Below, piece after piece: positions 6,438 to 11,168 of a stretch of 11,168 nucleotides of DNA. The first letter of the stretch is position 1. Every line of letters begins with the position of its first letter. The stretch comes from CAZQYB01 sp964597535 (GTDB taxonomy: Bacteria; Planctomycetota; Phycisphaerae; Sedimentisphaerales; Anaerobacaceae), in contig CAZQYB010000091.1 of assembly GCA_964597535.1 (NCBI GenBank), forward strand, positions 1 to 11,168, given 5' to 3'. The translations under genes and the position numbers were made by a program. A model generated the notes under the pieces. It was not told the origin of the DNA and searched no databases. It saw only the letters and a program-made list of their open reading frames with translations.

Positions 6438-7823
6438 TTACCCTACCAGTAACAGGGTCAGGGTCATATAGATTGCGACGCTTAGCGAATCATTTGCGGT
6501 TGTAACGAGTGGGCCGGAACTTATTGCGGGGTCTATGCCGATTCGGCGGAATAAAAACGGCAGAAATAATCCCAGCGTCGTAGCCACCATAATGGCCGAG
6601 AACATAGCGATGCCGAACGCGAAGACAAGTCTTAGGGGCTCTATGGCTTCGGTTGAACCTTTTGTGTGGAGCAGAACGGCACAGGCGATACCCCCGATTA
6701 CTCCGCAGCTAAGCGCCACCAGTAGAGCGATTCTGACTTCGCGTGTGACGACCTGGCTGAGTCTGAGAGCGGCGAGGTGCCCTGTAGCCAATCCGGAGAC
6801 GACGATTGCAGAGGTCTGCAGGCCGGCGTTACCGCTGATTGCCGCAATCATCGGCACAAAAGCGACGGCGGCGACATAGGTCAGATGGTTGTAGCCGTCG
6901 AAGAAAATCAGGACCAGAGCGGTAATTCCGGTTCCGATTAGACAGGGCAGCAGCCAGGTCATTCTCACACGTGCGGCGTGCAAGACGGAGATATCGCCAA
7001 GCTCATCTGGGTCGGTACCGGCCATTGTGTATAAGTCCTCTGCGGCTTCTTCCTCGGCGACCTCGATGATGCGGTCGGCGGTGATTCGACCGATGAGTTT
7101 ATGATTTTTGTCCAGCACCGGCGCAACAATCAGGTCGTTTTTGCTGAATATGTTCCGTACCTCCTCCTGGTCGGCTTCGGCGGTAACGTAAATAGTATCG
7201 GGGTCAATCAGGTCGCTTATCTTTGCGCCTTCAGGGGAAGTTAAAAGCAGACGGATACGAACATCGCCGAGGAACCGACTGTCCCTGCCAACAACATAAA
7301 CGGAATAGAAATCCTCATCAATTTCAGCAGCGCGGATTTCGTTGACGGCCTCGGCGACGGTGGCATCCTCCGGGACGCTTACGAGGACGGGGTCCATAAT
7401 ACCGCCCGCCGAATCTTCTGCGTAGCTCATCAGTTTTTTAATGAGGACGGAATCCGCGGGCTTGAGACTTTTGAGCAGCTCATCTCGTTTGGCCTCCGGG
7501 AACTCGGCGAGAAGGTCGGCGGCGTCGTCAGGGTCGAGCTCTGAGATAATGGTTTTTATCTCGTTTGCCGTGAGGAGCTCGAAGAGGATGCTGCGGGTGG
7601 CCTCATCGACCTTCTCCAAAACCTCAGCAGAGGTTGATTTGTCCAAGGCATCAAAAACAATGCGTTTTTGCTCGCCATCGAGAAGCTCTACCACCTCGGC
7701 AATATCGCTGCTCCGCTGGTCGCTGAGCGATTGCCGCAATTCGGACGTCTCCCCTGCTTCAATTAAGAACTCAATCTGCTGCAACAATACGTGTTGAGAT
7801 AGTTGTTTCTGTTCGTCCGGCAT
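6438..7823 (-). CDS. mgtE: Magnesium transporter MgtE
   Basis: A 461-residue inner-membrane Mg2+ channel/transporter with the full family architecture: an acidic helical N-domain (about 10-130), two CBS domains (about 140-260) that sense cytosolic Mg2+, a connecting plug helix, and five membrane helices (about 288-460). Clear signatures are 'AFVPMIAAISGNAGLQTSAIVV' at 321-342 and 'GIDPAISSGPLVTTANDSL' at 429-447; Asp431 corresponds to the pore aspartate of the family. Length is typical (about 450). The start at 7823 is chosen because GGAG lies 7 bases upstream; a longer frame to 7883 would add 20 residues without a ribosome binding site. It is first in a likely two-gene unit with the AllA-like gene. 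No Mg2+ riboswitch-sized leader is present, so control is probably at the protein level through the CBS domains. Confidence 0.96.
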   Translation of the reverse strand: MPDEQKQLSQHVLLQQIEFLIEAGETSELRQSLSDQRSSDIAEVVELLDGEQKRIVFDALDKSTSAEVLEKVDEATRSILFELLTANEIKTIISELDPDDAADLLAEFPEAKRDELLKSLKPADSVLIKKLMSYAEDSAGGIMDPVLVSVPEDATVAEAVNEIRAAEIDEDFYSVYVVGRDSRFLGDVRIRLLLTSPEGAKISDLIDPDTIYVTAEADQEEVRNIFSKNDLIVAPVLDKNHKLIGRITADRIIEVAEEEAAEDLYTMAGTDPDELGDISVLHAARVRMTWLLPCLIGTGITALVLIFFDGYNHLTYVAAVAFVPMIAAISGNAGLQTSAIVVSGLATGHLAALRLSQVVTREVRIALLVALSCGVIGGIACAVLLHTKGSTEAIEPLRLVFAFGIAMFSAIMVATTLGLFLPFLFRRIGIDPAISSGPLVTTANDSLSVAIYMTLTLLLVG

Positions 7824-7871
7824 TTGGATACTCCTGACGCAAGTAAAATCAGATTTACGCGGTCGGGGGAT

Positions 7872-7900
7872 AAAATAACGCAATTGCTCCCGTTAGGCAA
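7872..7900 (-). promoter_or_regulatory. Candidate mgtE promoter
   Basis: On the minus strand, -35 TTGCCT (7895-7900), a 17-base spacer and -10 TATTTT (7872-7877). Predicted start is near 7865, giving a leader of about 40 bases before the mgtE ATG. Both boxes are partial matches, so this is the best candidate rather than a firm call. Confidence 0.4.
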
Positions 7901-7996
7901 TGGTTTTTTGTTCCGGGTCAGGACCAGGCAAAGCAAGACCGATATGCAGTCGTTGATGACGGTGGGAATCGAAGCGCAAAAAGTGCTAAAATATGC

Positions 7997-8025
7997 TTGT
8001 ATATTGGCCGATTTTAGTGTAGAAT
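7997..8025 (+). promoter_or_regulatory. Candidate promoter of the exported-protein gene
   Basis: -35 TTGTAT (7997-8002), a 17-base spacer and -10 TAGAAT (8020-8025), which is one base off consensus. The start would be near 8032, about 60 bases before the ATG at 8093. It is divergent from mgtE. Confidence 0.45.
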
Positions 8026-8092
8026 ATATTGTTGAAGTGTTGGTTTCGGATTAAGAACGAAAAAAGACCACTATTTTGGCGAAGGACACACT

Positions 8093-8734
8093 ATGAAAGG
8101 CTTTGCGTTGGGGATTTTTTTTGTGGTTGGAGTGGCAACGGCTTGCGTGTGTCTGGCTGCACCTGAGCCGGCTGTCATATCTGGTCCACGAGACTGGACG
8201 GTAGATGTAACATTTGAGCATCCGCAGCAAATTACGCTCGAACTGGGCGGGAATAACAAACCAAGGCGATTCTGGTATGTGATAGTAACACTCACCAACA
8301 AAATAAATAGGGATATCGATTTCTATCCCAAATGCGAGCTGATGACAGATAGCTTTCAAATCATACCGGCAGGCAAGGGTACGCTGCCAGCGGTTTTCGA
8401 GCACATAAAGAGACGTCATCAGGACAAGTATCCGTTTCTCGAACCTTTGGAAAAGGCCGGCAATAAGATACTTCAGGGCGAAGATAACGCGCAGGATATG
8501 GCTATTATATGGCCCGATTTTGATGTACGAGCCAGGAATATAAAGGTCTTTATAACCGGTCTGAGTAATGAGACCGCCGTTATCAACCATCCAATAGCCA
8601 AAGACAAGACAGGCAAGCCCATCAAAGTTTACCTGAGAAAGACACTCGAATTAAACTACGCCCTTCGGGGGGACGCAACGCTAAGGTCCTATATCAAGTT
8701 GAATTATAAGGACAAACGCTGGATTATGCGGTAG
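8093..8734 (+). CDS. Exported protein of unknown function (planctomycete type)
   Basis: A 213-residue protein with a clear Sec signal peptide: one Lys, a hydrophobic core at residues 4-19, and a likely signal peptidase I cleavage at about residue 22-23 (CLA/AP). The mature part is mixed alpha/beta with strand-rich segments ('RDWTVDVTFEHPQQITLEL' 33-51, 'FWYVIVTLTNK' 60-70, 'IKVFITGLSNE' 150-160) resembling an immunoglobulin-like fold, as would suit a periplasmic protein that describes a conserved 'TLTN' strand. One Cys remains in the mature part (81). I recognise the overall type from planctomycete genomes, where it is annotated only as hypothetical. AAGGA six bases before the ATG supports the start. 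It stands alone, divergent from mgtE, and its 3' side carries hairpins that may end the transcript. Confidence 0.85.
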   Translation: MKGFALGIFFVVGVATACVCLAAPEPAVISGPRDWTVDVTFEHPQQITLELGGNNKPRRFWYVIVTLTNKINRDIDFYPKCELMTDSFQIIPAGKGTLPAVFEHIKRRHQDKYPFLEPLEKAGNKILQGEDNAQDMAIIWPDFDVRARNIKVFITGLSNETAVINHPIAKDKTGKPIKVYLRKTLELNYALRGDATLRSYIKLNYKDKRWIMR

Positions 8735-8736
8735 AT

Positions 8737-8751
8737 TCTCGCATTGCGTAC
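8737..8751. repeat. Post-stop repeat, copy 1
   Basis: TCTCGCATTGCGTAC begins 2 bases after the TAG of the exported-protein gene. A 14/15 identical copy stands 1 base after the stop of the SAP-like gene (9295-9309). Further GCGTA-type units follow here up to about 8771 (GCGTAC, GCGTAT), so the unit appears partly iterated. Confidence 0.5.
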
Positions 8752-8774
8752 CGCGTACTGTATATCGCGTATCT

Positions 8775-8804
8775 GAAGGGCGATAAGCCTTCGCAATAAT
8801 TTTT
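8775..8804 (+). terminator. Possible terminator of the exported-protein gene
   Basis: GAAGG-G-C (8775-8781) pairs with GCCTTC (8787-8792) around GATAA with one bulged G, followed by a T-rich stretch (TTTTT at 8800-8804). The stem is short and the T-run is displaced by a few bases, so this is a weak candidate. Confidence 0.35.
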
Positions 8805-8892
8805 CATCAAATGTGCAATCTGGCATTGAAGGTCCGAAAAGAATGTGGATTAATCGGCAGGTACGCGCAAAGAACCTGTAAAAAGTCAGTCG

Positions 8893-8917
8893 AAACCCGC
8901 CCAAAATGTGGGTTTTT
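8893..8917 (+). terminator. Hairpin terminator candidate
   Basis: AAACCCGC (8893-8900) pairs with GTGGGTTT (8908-8915) over 8 bp including one G-U pair, with a 7-base loop, and the stem ends in TTTTT (8913-8917). It fits a rho-independent terminator for transcripts coming from the exported-protein gene 160 bases upstream. Confidence 0.55.
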
Positions 8918-9074
8918 GAGTACATTTTTTTCACCCCCCTGCGTGAATTGTTCGATAAAAATAATAGACATAAACAGTTTTAGTTTCGGATTGTTCAGAC
9001 CGGGATTTGGGTTGCGCAATAGCGAGAACGGGGTGGGACAAAGCTCGACGAAAAAGAACTGAAAGGGAAAAAGA

Positions 9075-9293
9075 ATGCCGGCAACAAAAGTAAAGCAAAG
9101 ACGTATGACAATGACTGAGATAAAAGACAAGGCGGACGCCCTCGGCATAAGGCCGGGGAAGATGAAAAAGGCAGAACTTATCCACTCCATCCAGAGGGCA
9201 GAAGGCTGCACACCGTGCTTCGGCTGGTCAAACGGTCAGTGCGGAAACATCGACTGCTGCTTTATGCAGGACTGCCTCAAAATCAGGCTGTAA
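9075..9293 (+). CDS. Small SAP-like protein with Cys-rich tail
   Basis: A 72-residue protein. Residues ~11-43 (MTMTEIKDKADALGIRPGKM onward to KKAELIHSIQ) match the SAP/Rho-N-like helix-extended-loop-helix pattern 'EIKxxAxxLGIxPGKMKKxELIxxIQ', a small nucleic-acid-binding module. The remaining ~28 residues hold six cysteines (C-x2-C, then C, CC and C: CTPCFGWSNGQCGNIDCCFM..DC), a spacing suited to metal binding. I associate this two-part design with short bacterial proteins of unknown role. AAAGGG seven bases before the ATG at 9075 supports this start; ATGs at 9105 and 9111 are alternatives that would still keep the whole domain. It is likely cytoplasmic. DNA or RNA binding is inferred from the fold only. 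Confidence 0.75.
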   Translation: MPATKVKQRRMTMTEIKDKADALGIRPGKMKKAELIHSIQRAEGCTPCFGWSNGQCGNIDCCFMQDCLKIRL

Positions 9294-9294
9294 A

Positions 9295-9309
9295 TCTCGT
9301 ATTGCGTAC
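9295..9309. repeat. Post-stop repeat, copy 2
   Basis: TCTCGTATTGCGTAC begins 1 base after the TAA of the SAP-like gene and differs from the copy at 8737-8751 in one of 15 bases. Confidence 0.5.
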
Positions 9310-9341
9310 TATCTCAGAAAAAGGCAAGACATAAAACCCAG

Positions 9342-9380
9342 GTCCCTCTTTTCGTAGCCGGGGCAATACGAAACGGGGAC
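9342..9380. repeat. Stem-loop beside the long inverted repeat
   Basis: GTCCC (9342-9346) pairs with GGGAC (9376-9380), and TTTCGTA (9350-9356) with TACGAAA (9367-9373), leaving a small internal loop and a 10-base apical loop. There is no T-run after it, so it is an unlikely terminator. It abuts the left arm of the 17-bp inverted repeat, and the two may be parts of one element. Confidence 0.5.
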
Positions 9381-9382
9381 TA

Positions 9383-9484
9383 ATACCGCACCTATTTAAT
9401 TTTAACGCCCGCCAAATTATATAACTCCATAAGAGCAAAAGGATTATCTTCTACATAAGCGCACTTTTTAAATAGGTGCGGTAT
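9383..9484. repeat. Perfect 17-bp inverted repeat with 68-base spacer
   Basis: ATACCGCACCTATTTAA (9383-9399) and TTAAATAGGTGCGGTAT (9468-9484) are exact inverted copies. A 17-bp perfect match over a 68-base interval is far beyond chance. There is no transposase inside. The size (102 bases) suits a miniature inverted-repeat or REP-type element, or the scar of an IS200-like/RAYT element; the GGGGAC beside it (9375-9380) is of a kind I associate with such scars. Target-site duplication is not obvious. Confidence 0.75.
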
Positions 9485-9594
9485 AAATCTGTACAAGAAT
9501 ACAAACGGCGGGAGGACACGATTTAAAACCAGCCACATATTCTCAATATCTCCTTCACACCCTATATCCTGACACATGAATTTTGGATTCGGGT

Positions 9595-9623
9595 TTGACA
9601 GAAATTCCAATTTTGGGTATTAG
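9595..9623 (+). promoter_or_regulatory. Candidate promoter of the flavoprotein gene
   Basis: -35 TTGACA (9595-9600) is exact consensus, the spacer is 17 bases, and the -10 TATTAG (9618-9623) matches 4 of 6. The start would fall near 9630, about 60 bases before the ATG at 9693. Confidence 0.5.
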
Positions 9624-9635
9624 GTATTGTAAGAA

Positions 9636-9649
9636 AAACAGCACTGTTT
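9636..9649. promoter_or_regulatory. Palindrome, possible operator
   Basis: AAACAGCACTGTTT is a perfect 6-bp dyad around a 2-base centre. It lies about 6-19 bases after the predicted start of the flavoprotein transcript, a usual repressor position. No regulator gene is nearby; the role is inferred from position. Confidence 0.35.
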
Positions 9650-9692
9650 GTACTTTCTGCGCATTTCGGTTTAGTTAATGGGAAGTCAGGTT

Positions 9693-10247
9693 ATGAAGAA
9701 AATACTCGGAGTCGTGGGAAGTCCCCGCAGAGACGGAAATACACATCTCATAGTTTCCCGGATATTAAAAGGCGCAAAAGAAGAGGGGGCCGTGGTAGAA
9801 ACTCTTTTGCTCGGCGATTTGACTATCGCCGAGTGCGACGGCTGTCACGTGTGCTGGGAGGGCAAAGGGTGCAGTAAAAATGATGATATGAACGACATTT
9901 ATCAAAAGATTATTGAAAGCGACGTAATTATTTTCGGCACGCCGGTATATTGGTATGGGCCAACGGCTTTGATGAAAGGCTTTATTGACCGTTTTGTGTA
10001 CTTTAACTGCGCGGCGAACAGAAAGAAAATAAGAGGTAAGTCAGCAGTAATAGCAGTTCCTTTTGAAGAGGAGAATCCCGAAACCGCGGCCGGTGTGGTG
10101 TCATTCTTCGAAAAAAGCTTTGAGTACTTGCAGATAAAGCTGGTCGGTAAAATTATTGTCCCGGGGGTCAGCGGCAAAGGAGAAATCCTGGAAAAAACAG
10201 ATATGTTAGAAGAAGGCTATGAGCTTGGAAGAAGACTGGCTAAGTGA
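9693..10247 (+). CDS. Iron-sulfur flavoprotein, NADPH-dependent FMN reductase family
   Basis: A 184-residue flavodoxin-fold protein. The FMN phosphate loop is GSPRRDGNT (9-17); the second flavin-contacting region is GTPVYWYGPTALMKGFIDR (82-100). Between them C48, C51, C54 and C60 form Cx2Cx2Cx5C followed by 'DDM' (64-66), the compact cysteine motif of Isf-type proteins that binds a [4Fe-4S] cluster. Such proteins move electrons between ferredoxin and FMN-linked acceptors, or act as oxygen/peroxide-detoxifying reductases, in anaerobes. The start at 9693 gives the usual MKKILGVVGSPR N-terminus; an ATG at 9678 adds MGSQV and has no ribosome binding site, but neither start has a strong one. It stands alone behind a candidate promoter with a palindrome. 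The physiological acceptor is unknown. Confidence 0.9.
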   Translation: MKKILGVVGSPRRDGNTHLIVSRILKGAKEEGAVVETLLLGDLTIAECDGCHVCWEGKGCSKNDDMNDIYQKIIESDVIIFGTPVYWYGPTALMKGFIDRFVYFNCAANRKKIRGKSAVIAVPFEEENPETAAGVVSFFEKSFEYLQIKLVGKIIVPGVSGKGEILEKTDMLEEGYELGRRLAK

Positions 10248-10404
10248 GTTTTCAGTTTTGAGTTTGGGGGTTGGGTTTTCAGCAGCAACGCAGGAGGAAT
10301 TCAATTAAAACAAAAATTAGAAAAGGGCCCTCTCTCAATCAGGCAGGGACATGTAATGACAAATGATGTAAAGGGTAATACACCATATATTTTAACGCGC
10401 ATAT

Positions 10405-10432
10405 TTGCAATGGCTCCAATGACGGGTATAAT
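10405..10432 (+). promoter_or_regulatory. Promoter of pruA
   Basis: -35 TTGCAA (10405-10410; 4 of 6), a 16-base spacer and a perfect -10 TATAAT (10427-10432). Transcription would start near 10439, about 52 bases before the pruA ATG. Confidence 0.65.
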
Positions 10433-10490
10433 GCTGGTTTGCATTTTTACAACTAAAACTTGAAACAGTTAAGTAAAAGGAGACAGAGAG

Positions 10491-11168
10491 ATGTTTAATG
10501 GTATTTTTCAGGTTCCTGAGCCGGTTAATGAGCCCATTTTGCAGTATGCACCGGGTAGTTCTGAGCGTGCGGAACTGACCAGCAAGCTAAAAGAGATGCT
10601 GGGCGAGCAGGTTGAAGTACCGATGATAATCGGCGGCAAAGAAGTACGCAGCGGCAAACTCGGGGATATTCGCTGTCCGCATGACCACCAGCATTTATTA
10701 GGCAGGTATCACCAGGCAGATGCATCCTATGTCACACAGGCGGTAGATGCAGCGGAAAAAACCAAGCGCGAGTGGGGCCAGATGCCGTGGGAGTCGAGGG
10801 CGGTAGTATTGCTAAAAGCAGCGGAACTTCTGGCTGGCAAATACCGCTCGACACTTAATGCGGCTACGATGCTGAATATGAGCAAGACACCACATCAGGC
10901 GGAAATCGACGCTGCCTGCGAGCTGATAGACTTCTGGCGGTTCAATCCGCACTTTATGCAGGAGGTTTACGGCGACCAGCCGATCTCGACCGACGGCGTA
11001 ATGAACTACATGGAGCATCGCCCGCTGGACGGTTTCGTGCTGGCGATCACGCCGTTCAACTTCACCTCGATTGCAGGCAACCTGCCCACGGCGCCGGCCT
11101 TGATGGGCAATACGGTCGTCTGGAAACCGGCTTCCACGGCGGTGCTGCCCGCCTACCTCATCATGAAG
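10491..11168 (+). CDS. pruA: 1-pyrroline-5-carboxylate dehydrogenase (L-glutamate gamma-semialdehyde dehydrogenase), 5' part
   Basis: The first 226 residues of a protein that normally has ~540; the frame is open to the right edge. It is an NAD+-dependent aldehyde dehydrogenase that oxidises glutamate gamma-semialdehyde (open form of pyrroline-5-carboxylate) to glutamate, the second step of proline breakdown. The N-terminus has the PruA/ALDH4 pattern: NEPILQYAPGSSERAEL (13-29), 'VPMIIGGKEVRSGK' (43-56), 'PHDHQHLLGRYHQAD' (63-77), 'AATMLNMSKTPHQAEIDAAC' (124-143), the oxyanion-side 'TPFNFTSIAGNLP' (187-199) and the NAD-binding 'WKPAS' (211-215). The catalytic Cys and Glu lie beyond the window. 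AAGGAG 8 bases before the ATG and a good promoter support the start. A single-domain PruA rather than a PutA fusion, since no proline dehydrogenase domain precedes it. Whether the partner proline dehydrogenase follows is not visible. Confidence 0.93.
   Translation, partial: MFNGIFQVPEPVNEPILQYAPGSSERAELTSKLKEMLGEQVEVPMIIGGKEVRSGKLGDIRCPHDHQHLLGRYHQADASYVTQAVDAAEKTKREWGQMPWESRAVVLLKAAELLAGKYRSTLNAATMLNMSKTPHQAEIDAACELIDFWRFNPHFMQEVYGDQPISTDGVMNYMEHRPLDGFVLAITPFNFTSIAGNLPTAPALMGNTVVWKPASTAVLPAYLIMK

Larger units (their letters stand above)
8735..9074. other. Intergenic stretch with hairpins and short repeats
   Basis: About 340 bases without a convincing gene. It starts with a short repeat unit just after the stop codon (8737-8751), then two terminator-like hairpins (8775-8804 and 8893-8917), then AT-rich DNA up to the ribosome binding site of the SAP-like gene. 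Frames of 83 to 134 codons on both strands run through these hairpins and have no recognisable content. Confidence 0.55.
9294..9692. other. Intergenic stretch rich in inverted repeats
   Basis: Nearly 400 bases between the SAP-like gene and the flavoprotein gene. It contains the post-stop repeat (9295-9309), a stem-loop (9342-9380), the 17-bp inverted repeat (9383-9484), a promoter candidate (9595-9623) and a palindrome (9636-9649). A minus-strand frame of 72 codons (9392-9610) crosses the right arm of the repeat and ends just inside its left arm; it is mentioned under findings but not called a gene. Confidence 0.5.

Noticed and set aside
7824..7990. Mg2+ (M-box) riboswitch ahead of mgtE
   Set aside because: The likely leader is only about 40 bases and shows no M-box-like helices.
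8051..8590. 179-codon minus-strand frame
   Set aside because: It is antisense to the exported-protein gene, which has a signal peptide, ribosome binding site and coherent sequence.
8811..9211. Overlapping frames of 83-134 codons on both strands in the 8735-9074 gap
   Set aside because: They run through hairpins and repeats, lack ribosome binding sites and recognisable content, and one overlaps the SAP-like gene antisense.
10320..10336. GGGCCC-centred palindrome as terminator of the flavoprotein gene
   Set aside because: The pairing does not extend beyond the core by more than a base and no T-run follows.
10356..10463. 35-residue hydrophobic ORF as a gene
   Set aside because: The ribosome binding site is weak, and the pruA promoter with its TATAAT lies inside it; kept only as an observation.

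Overview
The window looks like a piece of a Planctomycetota chromosome, most likely class Phycisphaerae and probably a metagenome-derived genome. The clearest pointers are a C-terminal tail of the type ending in 'DLAVLADGWL' at the left edge (typical of secreted proteins in that class), a CvpA-like membrane protein with a very long extra domain, a short exported protein of planctomycete type, and several palindromic intergenic repeats. This placement is inference from protein style, not from a marker gene. I see no rRNA, tRNA, CRISPR array, complete transposase or prophage.

Layout. 1-70: last codons of a secreted protein on the + strand. 71-582: no convincing gene, but a nested palindromic repeat at 170-251. 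583-732: a small 49-residue ORF (+). 781-5521: a three-gene minus-strand operon, read right to left as a PilT-type ATPase, then a membrane-anchored GspE/PilB-like protein whose ATPase motifs are all broken, then a CvpA-like membrane protein with a ~480-residue C-terminal extension. A near-perfect sigma-70 promoter at 5645-5672 drives it. 5852-7823: an AllA/cupin-like protein and the magnesium transporter MgtE, both minus strand; a strong hairpin terminator at 5801-5830 separates them from the operon. 8093-10247: three small plus-strand genes (exported protein of unknown function, SAP-like protein with a Cys-rich tail, iron-sulfur flavoprotein) in AT-rich intergenic DNA that contains hairpins and a perfect 17-bp inverted repeat. 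10491-end: the N-terminal part of 1-pyrroline-5-carboxylate dehydrogenase (pruA) behind a good promoter.

How the genes work together. The most interesting unit is the left operon: one intact hexameric pilus-retraction-type ATPase next to a homologous protein that has lost the Walker A lysine, the Walker B glutamate, the Asp-box acid and both His-box histidines, yet keeps its zinc-binding cysteines and has gained membrane segments. That suggests a scaffold or regulatory pseudoenzyme acting with PilT, possibly with the CvpA-like protein, at the inner membrane. The other genes look like ordinary housekeeping (Mg2+ import, proline/glutamate catabolism, flavin redox). Several gene starts were moved downstream from the longest possible ORF because a good Shine-Dalgarno sequence lies before an internal ATG.
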